Shown: positions 7,245-14,907, counted from the first letter of the stretch. The stretch: 17,603 bases of DNA from Alphaproteobacteria bacterium (GCA_017958895.1 JAGDBT010000003.1:1-17603), one strand, 5' to 3'. Notes: generated from the letters alone by a model not told the origin. Made by a program: numbers and translations.

Positions 7245-7265
7245 CTCTCGGGACAAGTCCGAGAG
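7245..7265. repeat. CTCTCGG palindromic intergenic unit
   Basis: CTCTCGG (7245-7251) pairs with CCGAGAG (7259-7265). It is a variant of the palindrome at 14916-14936 and seems to be one more dispersed copy, placed just ahead of a terminator. Confidence 0.55.
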
Positions 7266-7277
7266 TATCAGGAAAAT

Positions 7278-7312
7278 AAAAAACGGCAGATTAAATATCT
7301 GCCGTTTTTTTT
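7278..7312. terminator. Bidirectional Rho-independent terminator
   Basis: The stem CGGCAGAT (7284-7291) pairs with ATCTGCCG (7297-7304) over a 5-base loop. Eight T follow on the plus strand and a run of A precedes it, which gives T on the minus strand. It lies between two convergent genes and can serve both. Confidence 0.9.
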
Positions 7313-7329
7313 AGCTTTATAAGCACAGC

Positions 7330-7938
7330 TTAAAATTCATATCTTAAGCCGAGCAAGAATTCGTGTGCGAATGGTTTATATTCGTACTTTTCATACAATA
7401 AACCCGGAATACGATATTCTTTATCAAAATCACCGTAGTTGATATAACGATAACCTAAATCAACAACAAAGTTTTGGTTGATGTAGTAGTTGATACCGCA
7501 ACCGATTTGTACGGCAACAGTGTCATCTTTAATACTCTGACCATTTCCCGAAACTTTGGTTTGTCCCCAACCTAAACCGGCGCCAACATATGGTTTTACC
7601 GGAACGGAGGTGTTTAAGTTTAAGTCGTAATAAACGTTGAATAAAGCAGCCTGAGTTTTGGCTTTTGCCTGATGCTTTTTGGCATCAGCATTTTTGGTGT
7701 ATTCAAGTTCAATACGGAAGTCGCCGTTCATAACATTGTAAATGTTACCAACAGCCAAAGAACCACCGAAAATTTCATCTTTTAATTTAGCCTTATCTTG
7801 AAATGTTCCGGTAACTTTTAATTCGTGACGGGCAAGACTGTATTTGGCCTTTGCCGAAATATACGGATTAAATTCAAAAGCAGAAGCAGATGCTGCTGCA
7901 AAACATAAAGCACTAGCCAGTAATAAAAATTTTTTCAT
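7330..7938 (-). CDS. Small outer-membrane beta-barrel protein
   Basis: This 202-residue exported protein has a clear signal peptide: MKK, a hydrophobic core, then ASASA as the likely cleavage site before FEFNPY. The rest alternates short amphipathic strands with glycine-rich turns, includes VKPYVGAGLGWG and YRYINYGDF, and ends in an aromatic residue (GLRYEF). These are typical of eight-stranded OmpA/Opa-like or Omp25-like barrels of Proteobacteria inserted by the BAM complex. A ribosome-binding site AAGGA (7947-7951, minus strand) sits 8 bases before the start. It is a single-gene unit ending at the shared terminator. The role is likely envelope structure or adhesion and cannot be refined. 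Confidence 0.85.
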   Translation of the reverse strand: MKKFLLLASALCFAAASASAFEFNPYISAKAKYSLARHELKVTGTFQDKAKLKDEIFGGSLAVGNIYNVMNGDFRIELEYTKNADAKKHQAKAKTQAALFNVYYDLNLNTSVPVKPYVGAGLGWGQTKVSGNGQSIKDDTVAVQIGCGINYYINQNFVVDLGYRYINYGDFDKEYRIPGLLYEKYEYKPFAHEFLLGLRYEF

Positions 7939-8149
7939 ATTAACATTCCTTATATAAGTTAGAAAAAGAAAGATAAACTTTCCGATTAGATTAAAACCGT
8001 TTTTGTTAAAAATATCAAATAAAAAAATATTACAAATTGTGACTTTAATGATTTTTCATTTTGTGAGAAGTTTTGTAATCGGCATAGAAACGAGGGTTTC
8101 GACACTTTTTACGCCGCTATTAATCTTGTGTCATAATCGGTCGCCGGTA

Positions 8150-8509
8150 TGGCGGAATTATGTTTGCTTATTTGCCGTGCGCTTCGTTTGTGACCGTTAC
8201 GGATTGCGCCATAAACACGTGGCTGCTTTATATTCGGCGATGGATCATACCGGACGGATTAAAGATACGCCGGCCGAAGTGTTTACCTGTTTTTATATCG
8301 AGGATTTTAAAAAATTATTTGCCCAAACAGGCACTAAATATCTGAATAATGTGGCAACCGACGGAATAGCATATTTTATGCGAGAGTGGGTTGAAGAACT
8401 GCCGAAAAAGGACTATGAGGCTTTTTTGAATTGGCATTTTATGACCTGTGAGCGTCCGGACCAACAAGGATACAGTTCGCATTTGCTTTATATCTGTTGC
8501 AAAAAATAA
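8150..8509 (+). pseudogene. C-terminal remnant of a SAM-dependent methyltransferase
   Basis: The open frame runs from about 8003 but has only a TTG to start on. Its last 95 or so residues match the tail of a class I SAM methyltransferase family: AEVFTCFYIEDFKKLF, then VATDGIAYFMREWVEEL, a WHFMTCERPDQQGYSSH segment and LLYICCKK. The N-terminal half with the glycine-rich SAM-binding motif is not found in any frame upstream, and the region before 8150 does not read like protein. No ribosome-binding site is visible. It is most likely a decayed gene, 5'-truncated near the start of the barrel gene's promoter. A functional C-terminal-only protein is unlikely. Confidence 0.6.
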
Positions 8510-8519
8510 AAGCCGAAAA

Positions 8520-9197
8520 TTAAAGCGAGAGGTTTTTCAGCCACTGAGCAAGGCAGAAAAACATATCAAGCGATTGCTGCGCGGTATCACCCTCAAACCA
8601 ACGACAAGCGCCGTTGATTTCCAATTCAAAGGCGGAAATTCCGAAAGTTGTATGCACCCATTTACTCATAACGGTTTCGGGAGAGGCCTGAAAATATTTA
8701 TCTATTGTTGCTTTATCGGCACCGAATTTATTTTCCACACACTTTTGTAAAGCCGTTGCCAAAGAAATATCATTTATGTTTTTGCCACCGTCAATTTCTA
8801 TGTCTATATAGCTGTCGCGTTTGCCCGAAAGACCATGTATGTCCACAAATAATTTAATATCATGGTCGTGCAAAAATTGATTTACGGCGGTTTTATAAGA
8901 GCAATAGGCATTATCGGAATTCGGGTCATCGCTTGCCGAATTTTCAATCAAATATTGTTTGGCAATATAAGCACATCCCAGTTGTTTGGCGAGGCATTCC
9001 GCAATGGCGCCGGTATAAAATTCATGAGCTTTAATTTGGCCTTTGCGGATTTGTTTTACGGCATGCGGAGCCGAAAGTAAAATCGGCAAATTTCCGCATT
9101 TTTTTACCGTGCAGGAACAAAGGGAATTACCTTTGTAATCATTGATTTTAAATTTTTGTTCGGCTTCTTTAAGCTGTTGTAAAATATCGTTTTGCAT
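8520..9197 (-). CDS. N-formylglutamate amidohydrolase-like enzyme
   Basis: This 225-residue protein shows the pattern of the N-formylglutamate amidohydrolase (FGase) family, zinc hydrolases related to carboxypeptidase-like amidohydrolases. It has LLSAPHA with H45, LFVDIHG with H121, and an ELEING segment near the C-terminus that resembles the family's active-site Glu strand. The frame stays open upstream to 9437, but the extra 80 residues overlap the divergent promoter. The ATG at 9197 has a fitting GGGGAAGG ribosome-binding site, so it is chosen. There are several cysteines (C27, C29, C34) near the N-terminus. The gene is divergent from the five-gene operon. The exact substrate is unknown, so the histidine-degradation role is not implied. 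Confidence 0.65.
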   Translation of the reverse strand: MQNDILQQLKEAEQKFKINDYKGNSLCSCTVKKCGNLPILLSAPHAVKQIRKGQIKAHEFYTGAIAECLAKQLGCAYIAKQYLIENSASDDPNSDNAYCSYKTAVNQFLHDHDIKLFVDIHGLSGKRDSYIDIEIDGGKNINDISLATALQKCVENKFGADKATIDKYFQASPETVMSKWVHTTFGISAFELEINGACRWFEGDTAQQSLDMFFCLAQWLKNLSL

Positions 9198-9302
9198 GCC
9201 TTCCCCGCTTTTCTGTTTTGAGGATAATTTTAGGGTATAAAAGTTAAAATTTGGATTATGCGTACTTGAAAAACAAGAAATAAACTTTGCTCCGCAAAAA
9301 TG

Positions 9303-9331
9303 TTGACAAGAGGTTGCAATATCTTTAGCAT
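9303..9331 (+). promoter_or_regulatory. Sigma-70-type promoter of the five-gene operon
   Basis: TTGACA (9303-9308) and TAGCAT (9326-9331) with a 17-bp spacer lie 60 bases before the first start codon at 9391. The 193-base divergent region is otherwise featureless. Confidence 0.55.
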
Positions 9332-9390
9332 TGTAAGTACCGATATAAACAGAGAGAAGCAGAGTTGAGACAGTAAAAACGAGGCAATAA

Positions 9391-9903
9391 ATGAAAATTA
9401 TAAATATTAACGGACCGATAAATTCCGGCAAAACCACGGTTTCAAAATTATTGAAAGAGAGTTTGCCGAATTGCCTTTTTATTGAGGTTGATGAACTTCT
9501 TTCCGATGAGGAGCAAGAAAAATTAAAGTTGGGTCTTAAAGAAGGTTGGGCAGAACGTTTGCGCCGATTGGATGAAACAATCGGGCGCGAGAAAGAATTA
9601 CAACGTTATCAAAATGTTGTATTTGCCTATCCGATGACGGATAAATTGTATGAGCATTGGAAATTATGGCAAGATGAAAATACACAATTTGTTTGCATTA
9701 CTCTGGCGCCGAAAATGGAGATTTGTATGCAAAACCGCGGCGAACGAGAATTAACGGATTGGGAAAAACAACGTATAGCGCAAATGTATGCCGAAAATTA
9801 TCAGGCTCCGCAAGGCGCTGATTTGATTATTGATAACGGTAAACAAACTCCGCAAGAAACGGCGGACAGCGTGATGAAATTTTTAAAAGCGAGAGGAAGT
9901 TAA
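9391..9903 (+). CDS. P-loop kinase-like NTPase
   Basis: This 170-residue soluble protein starts with a Walker A loop, GPINSGKTT (8-16), after a short beta strand, as in shikimate kinase and chloramphenicol phosphotransferase-type small-molecule kinases. An acidic FIEVDE strand follows at about 30-36. A QNRGERELTDWEK stretch resembles the arginine-rich lid of these kinases. There are no membrane segments. The substrate is unknown. It is the first gene of a tight operon: the next start lies 2 bases past its stop and uses GAGGAAG inside this gene's end as ribosome-binding site. Small-molecule phosphorylation is the most likely activity. Confidence 0.7.
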   Translation: MKIININGPINSGKTTVSKLLKESLPNCLFIEVDELLSDEEQEKLKLGLKEGWAERLRRLDETIGREKELQRYQNVVFAYPMTDKLYEHWKLWQDENTQFVCITLAPKMEICMQNRGERELTDWEKQRIAQMYAENYQAPQGADLIIDNGKQTPQETADSVMKFLKARGS

Positions 9904-9905
9904 AA

Positions 9906-10448
9906 ATGAGCTTAAAATTGATTAAGCCGGATAAGAAATATTTGCCGAGTGTTTATGAAGCGGTGGAGGAATATAAAGCCCATCCCTCAAGGTTTCAAAT
10001 TTCCGAAGTCAGAAAAATGATTTCCGCCACGGAAAATAGTTTTGCGGATTATTTTCAAAATATTGACAATGAGGAAGCCGGAATTGGCTTAAAACCCGGT
10101 TATGTTCCGCAAAGCGTTTATTGGTTGGTAGATGATTCTCACTATATAGGAGTTTTTGCTTTGCGCCATTCTTTAACTCCGAATTTAGAAAACATCGGCG
10201 GGCATATAGCATATCAAATTCGTCCTTCTGAATTGCGGAAGGGTTATGCCTTTCAAGGCCTGAAATTGTGTTTAAAAGAAGCTTATAAAAAGGGGATAGA
10301 AAAGGCTTTAATAACCTGCAACGCGGATAATGCGGCTTCATACGGAGTTATGCATAAGGCAATGTCAGAGTGCGGCGGCTATGAAGATATGGTGTTTAAA
10401 ACAGACGATCTTACGGAAAGGCGCGTTTGGGTTATAACAGGCAAATAA
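9906..10448 (+). CDS. GNAT-family N-acetyltransferase
   Basis: This 180-residue protein has GNAT-fold features: a YWLVDDSHYIGVFALRHSL strand pair, a GGHIAYQIRP beta-4 strand, and an acetyl-CoA pyrophosphate loop seen as RKGYAFQGL (family R/QxxGxG/A). The NADNAASYGVMHK helix that follows is typical of motif B. It probably acetylates a small molecule or amino acid; the acceptor is unknown. It sits between the kinase-like and HD genes in the operon. Confidence 0.8.
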   Translation: MSLKLIKPDKKYLPSVYEAVEEYKAHPSRFQISEVRKMISATENSFADYFQNIDNEEAGIGLKPGYVPQSVYWLVDDSHYIGVFALRHSLTPNLENIGGHIAYQIRPSELRKGYAFQGLKLCLKEAYKKGIEKALITCNADNAASYGVMHKAMSECGGYEDMVFKTDDLTERRVWVITGK

Positions 10449-10470
10449 ATCACAGGGAACGGGAAAAATT

Positions 10471-11136
10471 ATGAGCGAACAACAGGAAATCTTAAACAAG
10501 ACTTATCAATTTGCCGAAAAATATCATTCGACGGATAATTCCGGACATGATTTTGAGCATATTAAACGCGTTTATGCCAATATGAATACTTTGTTGAAAA
10601 ATGAACCTGAGGCGAATCCTTTTATTTGCCGAATGAGCGCGCTTTTGCATGATGTTGATGACCATAAAATGCATACCGACGGCAAGGTTGCGGAAAGATT
10701 TTTGCAGAGTACGGGGTTGGATAAAACACGGATTTCTGCAATTTTGGAAACAATTGATGCCATAAGTTTTTCCAAAAGCGGAGAGAATCCGCATTTTGAT
10801 ACTTTAGAAATGCAGTTATTATCCGATGCCGACAAGTTGGATGCCATGGGAGCAATCGGTATTTGTCGGGCTTTGAATTACGGTTTTTCTTATCATCAAC
10901 CGCTATTTAAGGAAGATGAATTACCTTGTCAGGAAAATAACGAAAAACATATCATCAATCATTTTTTTGCAAAATTGCTGCTTTTAAAAGGGGCTATGCA
11001 AACAGCGGTCGGCAAAAAAGAAGCGGAAAAACGTCATAAATTTATGATTGAATTTTTACAACAGTTTTTTGCAGAGCAGAATTTGGTAATATGGCAAGAT
11101 TTTTTAGAGAGATTTCTGGATAGGATGGCAAGATGA
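10471..11136 (+). CDS. HD-domain phosphohydrolase
   Basis: This 221-residue metal-dependent phosphohydrolase is of the small YedJ-like HD type. Metal ligands are visible as H30 (GHDFEHIKRV), the HD pair H60-D61 (LLHDVDDH), and D119/D121 in SDADKLDAMGAIGI. The last is diagnostic for this group, whose members cleave phosphate from nucleotides or sugar phosphates. A ribosome-binding site GGGAA precedes the start after a 22-base gap. The last 4 bases overlap the next gene (ATGA), so the two are translated together. Confidence 0.85.
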   Translation: MSEQQEILNKTYQFAEKYHSTDNSGHDFEHIKRVYANMNTLLKNEPEANPFICRMSALLHDVDDHKMHTDGKVAERFLQSTGLDKTRISAILETIDAISFSKSGENPHFDTLEMQLLSDADKLDAMGAIGICRALNYGFSYHQPLFKEDELPCQENNEKHIINHFFAKLLLLKGAMQTAVGKKEAEKRHKFMIEFLQQFFAEQNLVIWQDFLERFLDRMAR

Positions 11137-11810
11137 AAAAGTTGATTATATGGGACTTTGACGGAGTAATTGCCGATAGCGAAAAATTATGGGTTTCCGT
11201 TTGGGTTGAAACTTTGCAAAAAGAAAAAAACATTTCTCTTTCGATTAACGAAAAATCAGATTTACTGGTTGGGGTGGCGGATAAATTGCGTAAAGAGCGA
11301 TTGGAAAAATATTTTCCCGGACTGAATCTTGATGATGATTTTATGGAAAAAATAACGGAAGGCGAAATATATCAGGGCACCAATTTTATGTGTCCGATAG
11401 ACGGGGTTGAAGAAGTTATGTCAGCGGTAAAATATGACCAATGTATTGCCACCGGAGCCACCAAAGAACAGCATGCTTGGAAAATGACACAATTCAAATG
11501 GATTGAAAAATATATATCGCCTGACGATTATTTTACGGCAGACATGGTGGAACGCGGCAAGCCGGATCCGGATTTGTTTTTATTGGCGGCAAAAAGCAAG
11601 GGATATCTTCCGGAAAACTGTTTGGTTATCGGAGACAGTTTAAATGATTTTGCGGCGGCCAAGGCCGCACATATGCCGAGTATAGCCTTTGTCGGTGCTG
11701 AGGGTAATGACACCGCGGAGTATCGTCGTAAATGTGCTGAAGCCGGGGTTGCGGCGATTTGTGCGACTATGCCGGAAGTTAAACTTTCCGTTATAAAAAT
11801 TTTGGGGTAA
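11133..11810 (+). CDS. HAD-superfamily phosphatase/phosphoglucomutase-like hydrolase
   Basis: This 225-residue HAD subfamily IA hydrolase has motif I WDFDGV (nucleophile D8, acid D10), a threonine-rich motif II (CIATGAT), KPDPDLF as motif III and GDSLND as motif IV. The helical cap between 15 and 90 fits a small phosphorylated metabolite. Val replaces Thr after the DxDG. It is joined to the HD gene by a 4-base ATGA overlap and precedes the unrecognised gene by 7 bases. The kinase, acetyltransferase, HD and HAD combination suggests metabolite repair or sugar/nucleotide phosphate metabolism. Confidence 0.85.
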   Translation: MKKLIIWDFDGVIADSEKLWVSVWVETLQKEKNISLSINEKSDLLVGVADKLRKERLEKYFPGLNLDDDFMEKITEGEIYQGTNFMCPIDGVEEVMSAVKYDQCIATGATKEQHAWKMTQFKWIEKYISPDDYFTADMVERGKPDPDLFLLAAKSKGYLPENCLVIGDSLNDFAAAKAAHMPSIAFVGAEGNDTAEYRRKCAEAGVAAICATMPEVKLSVIKILG

Positions 11811-11817
11811 TTCGTTT

Positions 11818-12261
11818 ATGGAAAAAACAAAAGAAAATACCGAATTGGAATTGGCTCGGGAAATTGCCGAAACAGCCGATGTTTCATCGGCGCCGAACAG
11901 TGTGGTGCTGTATTCCACAAGTTATCAGCCGACCGATGTCAATAAACGAGAGGCATTGCAATATATGGCCGAACATAAGGGCTGTTCTTGGTTGGATAAT
12001 ACCGAATGCGGTCAAAAACTGATAGCTCTTAATTTGGCAACCGATTATAAAAATCCCGAGGGAGAATTAATGAAAATTTGGGCCAGAGCTTCGGAACGTT
12101 TTATCGCTCAAGCTTCCGGAAACATCACGGCGTTCGTTGCCGGTGCGGACCCGCGCAGCACTTTTGTTACGGTGGAATTGCCGACTCTTTTGAAAAATGA
12201 TAAAATTGTTACTGTTAACGGTACGGATAAATACGAATTCGCTCGTCATTTTTACCGCTGA
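11818..12261 (+). CDS. Unrecognised protein, last gene of the operon
   Basis: I do not recognise this 147-residue soluble protein. It is acidic at the N-terminus (MEKTKENTELELAREIAET), with a helical middle containing SWLDNTECGQKL. The C-terminal half alternates strand-like segments, including ASGNITAFVAGAD, RSTFVTVELPTLL and KIVTVNGTDKYEF, and could be a compact alpha/beta fold. There is no signal peptide or membrane segment. It follows the HAD gene by 7 bases. The last 31 codons are found again at 12859-12954, so the gene was copied or once had a tandem paralogue. Confidence 0.6.
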   Translation: MEKTKENTELELAREIAETADVSSAPNSVVLYSTSYQPTDVNKREALQYMAEHKGCSWLDNTECGQKLIALNLATDYKNPEGELMKIWARASERFIAQASGNITAFVAGADPRSTFVTVELPTLLKNDKIVTVNGTDKYEFARHFYR

Positions 12262-12274
12262 AAAATTTTTAGTA

Positions 12275-12303
12275 TTGACAGAGTGATATTTTTTGTATAA
12301 AAT
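12275..12303 (+). promoter_or_regulatory. Promoter of the small lipoprotein gene
   Basis: TTGACA (12275-12280) is followed by TATAAA (12296-12301, 15-bp spacer) overlapping TAAAAT (12298-12303, 17-bp spacer). It starts 14 bases after the preceding stop, so the lipoprotein gene is likely transcribed on its own. Confidence 0.65.
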
Positions 12304-12355
12304 CTTATCAGATTTGTCTATAATTCTGAGAGTGTATAATCAAAACGATATTTTT

Positions 12356-12817
12356 ATGAAACAGAAAATTGTTTTCTTGTTAATTTTTGCGCTCAGCGTA
12401 ATATTAACATCTTGTTCATGTTTTGACAGTAAGCCGATTAATCCGAAGATTCTCGGGGTTGGTAATGTGGAATGTGACTCAGTTCAAGAAATCTGCTTTG
12501 TGCGCGTGGGTGCATATCAATATGTCGCAACCGAGGTGATTCTTTCATGTTCACAGGGGAAGTCCTGTATCACAAGAAATCCGAAGGAAGGAATGTTGGT
12601 AACGGTATTTACTTCTCCCACTTTTATGGGGGCAAGAATGGTGGCCGGCGAACAATCCGTTGAACAGATTGAAGATATGTATCACACAAATCACGGCATG
12701 GATGTTTTTTTCTGTTGCTACTTTTTTCTCATTGTAATAACATTTTTGGGGTGTTTTATAGCAATAGGATTTGCCTCAAACCAAAAAGAGGAAGAAGCTG
12801 ACAAAACTGACAGGTAA
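12356..12817 (+). CDS. Small lipoprotein with C-terminal membrane segment
   Basis: This 153-residue protein begins with a lipoprotein signal peptide: MKQK, a hydrophobic core and the lipobox ILTSC, with Cys20 as the lipidated residue. The middle (about 25-118) contains several Cys and no recognised domain. Near the end is a long hydrophobic span, VFFCCYFFLIVITFLGCF, followed by a charged tail (SNQKEEEADKTDR). A lipid anchor plus a C-terminal transmembrane helix is unusual. The open frame extends further upstream, but the ATG at 12356 gives the signal peptide. It has its own promoter and a GC-rich terminator. I do not recognise the protein. Confidence 0.6.
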   Translation: MKQKIVFLLIFALSVILTSCSCFDSKPINPKILGVGNVECDSVQEICFVRVGAYQYVATEVILSCSQGKSCITRNPKEGMLVTVFTSPTFMGARMVAGEQSVEQIEDMYHTNHGMDVFFCCYFFLIVITFLGCFIAIGFASNQKEEEADKTDR

Positions 12818-12822
12818 ACGAT

Positions 12823-12863
12823 AAAAATCCCCCGCCGCCGCAAAGGCCGCGAGGGATTTTTGT
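12823..12863. terminator. GC-rich terminator repeat, copy 1
   Basis: AAAAATCCC (12823-12831) pairs with GGGATTTTT (12853-12861), with inner GC-rich pairing over an AAAG loop. The A and T runs on both sides make it usable from either strand. About 41 bases are identical to 14802-14842. Confidence 0.75.
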
Positions 12864-12954
12864 TACGGTGGAATTGCCGACTCTTTTGAAAAATGATAAA
12901 ATTGTTACCGTTAACGGTACGGATAAATATAAATTTGCCCGTCGTTTTCTTTAA
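12859..12954 (+). pseudogene. Duplicated 3' end of the gene at 11818-12261
   Basis: These bases repeat 12162-12261. The first 51 or so bases are identical; the rest differs mainly at third positions. The copy stays in frame, reading FVTVELPTLL...FARRFL followed by TAA. It has no start codon or ribosome-binding site and begins where the terminator hairpin ends. It also overlaps the convergent GNAT gene by 4 bases. It is either a fragment of a lost tandem paralogue or a duplication made when the lipoprotein module arrived. Confidence 0.8.
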
Positions 12955-13694
12955 TCGGCTGATTTTTTACATTCCAAAGTGTAATTATAGCGCAAGGCAA
13001 AATCTTTGAAACCCAACAAGCTGTACACGATTTTGCCTTCTGTCGATGCTACCAGAACAAATTTATGAAAGTTTTTGGCGATTTCGCGGTTCAGCGCATA
13101 AGCAAGCATGGCATGACATAAACCTTTTCTGCGAAATGCTTGTTTGACGGCAATCCAGGCAATAAAGACCGCCTCTTTTCCCTCCGAACATTCAATTATT
13201 CCGGCGGCTTCTCCATGATCATAGCCGATGTATTTGAAACAATGATTAACTTTTAAATCTTCGGACAGGGAGGATGTCAGAAGTTGAGTTCTTTCCGGAT
13301 GATTGAAGACCTCCATGGCAATCTCGGCAAAAGTTTTTATATCTTGTTTGTTTTCAACAAGTTTGACGGTAAATTTGCCGTTTTCTTTGAGCGGAGTTGA
13401 AGTTTCAAGTAACATGGTATCGGAAGTACCGTTGAAAACCAAATCGGGATAAATATTTTCCAAAGGGCTTCTTTGATTGGCGGCAATATCTAAATTCGGA
13501 AAAGGAAAATTTTCCTTGAAAAAGGTATAGTTTTTTTCTGTTATGGTTTCACAATGAGCTTTGCCGTAAAAATATAATTCGGGACAGTTCCAAAGTGTAA
13601 CAAAGCTGTCTTCATTTTCTATAACTTCGTATCCGGCGATTTGCTTTTCTTTGTTCAATTCATAAAGGGTTTTTTGTAATAAATTTTTCTTCAT
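12951..13694 (-). CDS. GNAT-family N-acetyltransferase with N-terminal extension
   Basis: This 247-residue protein has a C-terminal GNAT domain (about 125-240) with AGIIECSEGKEAVFIAWIAV, the acetyl-CoA loop seen as RRKGLCHAML, and a VYSLLGFKDFALRYNY terminal strand. The first 120 residues are not recognised and probably form a second, degenerate GNAT-like half; such two-domain acetyltransferases are common. The frame includes a TTG at 13700, but the ATG at 13694 is the likelier start. It lies 16 bases downstream of the next acetyltransferase gene and is probably cotranscribed with it. The substrate is unknown. Confidence 0.8.
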   Translation of the reverse strand: MKKNLLQKTLYELNKEKQIAGYEVIENEDSFVTLWNCPELYFYGKAHCETITEKNYTFFKENFPFPNLDIAANQRSPLENIYPDLVFNGTSDTMLLETSTPLKENGKFTVKLVENKQDIKTFAEIAMEVFNHPERTQLLTSSLSEDLKVNHCFKYIGYDHGEAAGIIECSEGKEAVFIAWIAVKQAFRRKGLCHAMLAYALNREIAKNFHKFVLVASTEGKIVYSLLGFKDFALRYNYTLECKKSAD

Positions 13695-13710
13695 CGGCAA
13701 TATCCTGATA

Positions 13711-14190
13711 TCACAATTTAGGAGTTATTTTTTTGACTTTGACATGCATGCGTTGCTCAAATTCTTCAAAGCCGTATTTTTGATAAAAACGATAAGCCTG
13801 TTTGTTTTTATTAAACACGCCCAGCCTTATTTCATCAATACCGGCCTGCTGACAAATGCCATAAAAAGTATCCATTAGTTTACGTCCGACACCGCGGCTT
13901 TGAAAAGCTTTTTTTACACCGAAATTGGCAATATGAGCCAACCGGCTTTCCACTAAATAAGGAGCTTCTCTTTTTTCGGCCGACAGATAACCGATGACAG
14001 CTCCGTTTTCTTCGGCAACCAAAGCAATATATTTTTCATCCTCAAGAGATTTCAGAAAAGGTATTTTTTCCGAATTATCATCTTGCGGCTTAAAATAGCC
14101 GTTCAAAATTTCAATATGATAATCTCTGACCTCTCGGCATATTTCTAAAACTTGCGGTAAATCTTCGGGTATAAATTTTCTGATTTTCAT
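13711..14190 (-). CDS. GNAT-family N-acetyltransferase
   Basis: This 159-residue single-domain acetyltransferase has a classical acetyl-CoA loop, QSRGVGRKLM, preceded by the HIANFGVKKAF strand. The terminal FNKNKQAYRFYQKYGFEEFE is characteristic of GNATs. The ATG at 14190 follows an AGAGGAA ribosome-binding site at a good distance, so a 12-residue upstream extension is not counted. It is the first gene of a two-gene minus-strand unit. Small-molecule or protein N-terminal acetylation is possible. Confidence 0.85.
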   Translation of the reverse strand: MKIRKFIPEDLPQVLEICREVRDYHIEILNGYFKPQDDNSEKIPFLKSLEDEKYIALVAEENGAVIGYLSAEKREAPYLVESRLAHIANFGVKKAFQSRGVGRKLMDTFYGICQQAGIDEIRLGVFNKNKQAYRFYQKYGFEEFEQRMHVKVKKITPKL

Positions 14191-14273
14191 TTGCCTGTTC
14201 CTCTTTATTATTTTTAAGGTGAACAAAGCGAAAAATCAATAATTTTTTTCCTTCTTGTATTTTGCGGATTTTC

Positions 14274-14302
14274 TTGACATTCGGAGCTTTTTTCTTTATA
14301 AA
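14274..14302 (+). promoter_or_regulatory. Strong promoter of the small membrane protein gene
   Basis: A perfect TTGACA (14274-14279) and TATAAA (14297-14302) are separated by 17 bp. The leader to the ATG at 14361 is about 52 bases. Confidence 0.7.
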
Positions 14303-14360
14303 GAAAGGACAAGGTTTTTACAATTAACGAGGAATTATTAATCTTTAAATACTACCGCAT

Positions 14361-14792
14361 ATGGAAGAATTATTATTAGCAAATCGTCACCTTTACATGG
14401 GCGTGTTAACCGTTATCTTTGTTTTGATTTGGTGCTTTGTAACGCATCGTTTCTGGTGGTTTAGGAAAAAACACCCGGAAGTTTTTCAGCCGGATACACC
14501 CGATGAATCGAAGTCAGCTGAGGAAAGTCGGGAGAGGTTTATGCCTGCGGATAATCCGTTGTATCAAACGGTTAAGAAAACGGCAGATGAAGACCAGAAT
14601 GAACTGCAGAAGTTGCAAAAAATACTACTGCGTCATCAGTATGATCAGAACTTATTGACTTCACAGTTTATCATTGTGCTGTGGGAACTGAGTATGTTTG
14701 TTCCTTTGATTGATGCTGAATCAAGATGGTTTCTCTTAACACTGTTCATATTTATTGTTTGCGTATATGTAATAGCTCGTTTACAAAGGTAA
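14361..14792 (+). CDS. Small integral membrane protein, unrecognised
   Basis: This 143-residue protein has one hydrophobic span near the N-terminus (about 12-30, GVLTVIFVLIWCFV) and two near the C-terminus (about 100-140, including LTLFIFIVCVYVIARL). Between them is a charged soluble stretch (DESKSAEESRERF; DEDQNELQKLQKILLRHQ) that may form a coiled coil. No domain is recognised. It has a strong promoter and the same GC-rich terminator repeat as the lipoprotein gene, so the two genes share an architecture though not an obvious sequence relation. Confidence 0.65.
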   Translation: MEELLLANRHLYMGVLTVIFVLIWCFVTHRFWWFRKKHPEVFQPDTPDESKSAEESRERFMPADNPLYQTVKKTADEDQNELQKLQKILLRHQYDQNLLTSQFIIVLWELSMFVPLIDAESRWFLLTLFIFIVCVYVIARLQR

Positions 14793-14801
14793 TCTTTCAC
14801 G

Positions 14802-14842
14802 AAAATCCCCCGCCGCCGCAAAGGCCGCGAGGGATTTTTGTT
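14802..14842. terminator. GC-rich terminator repeat, copy 2
   Basis: AAAATCCC at 14802 pairs with GGGATTTTT (14831-14839). The whole hairpin is identical to the one at 12824-12864. It follows the membrane protein gene by 9 bases. Confidence 0.75.
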
Positions 14843-14907
14843 TGCCGAAAAGCAGTGATGTTTATTAAGCAAGTTATGAACTAAACAATCTCATGAATCC
14901 GGTTTTT

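Noticed and set aside
8448..8750. Overlapping plus-strand frame across the methyltransferase end and the amidohydrolase gene
   Set aside because: It is a shadow of the two better-supported genes and shows no family motif.
9198..9437. Hydrophobic N-terminal extension of the amidohydrolase-like gene
   Set aside because: It overlaps the divergent promoter and the start of the kinase-like gene. The ATG at 9197 has a proper ribosome-binding site.
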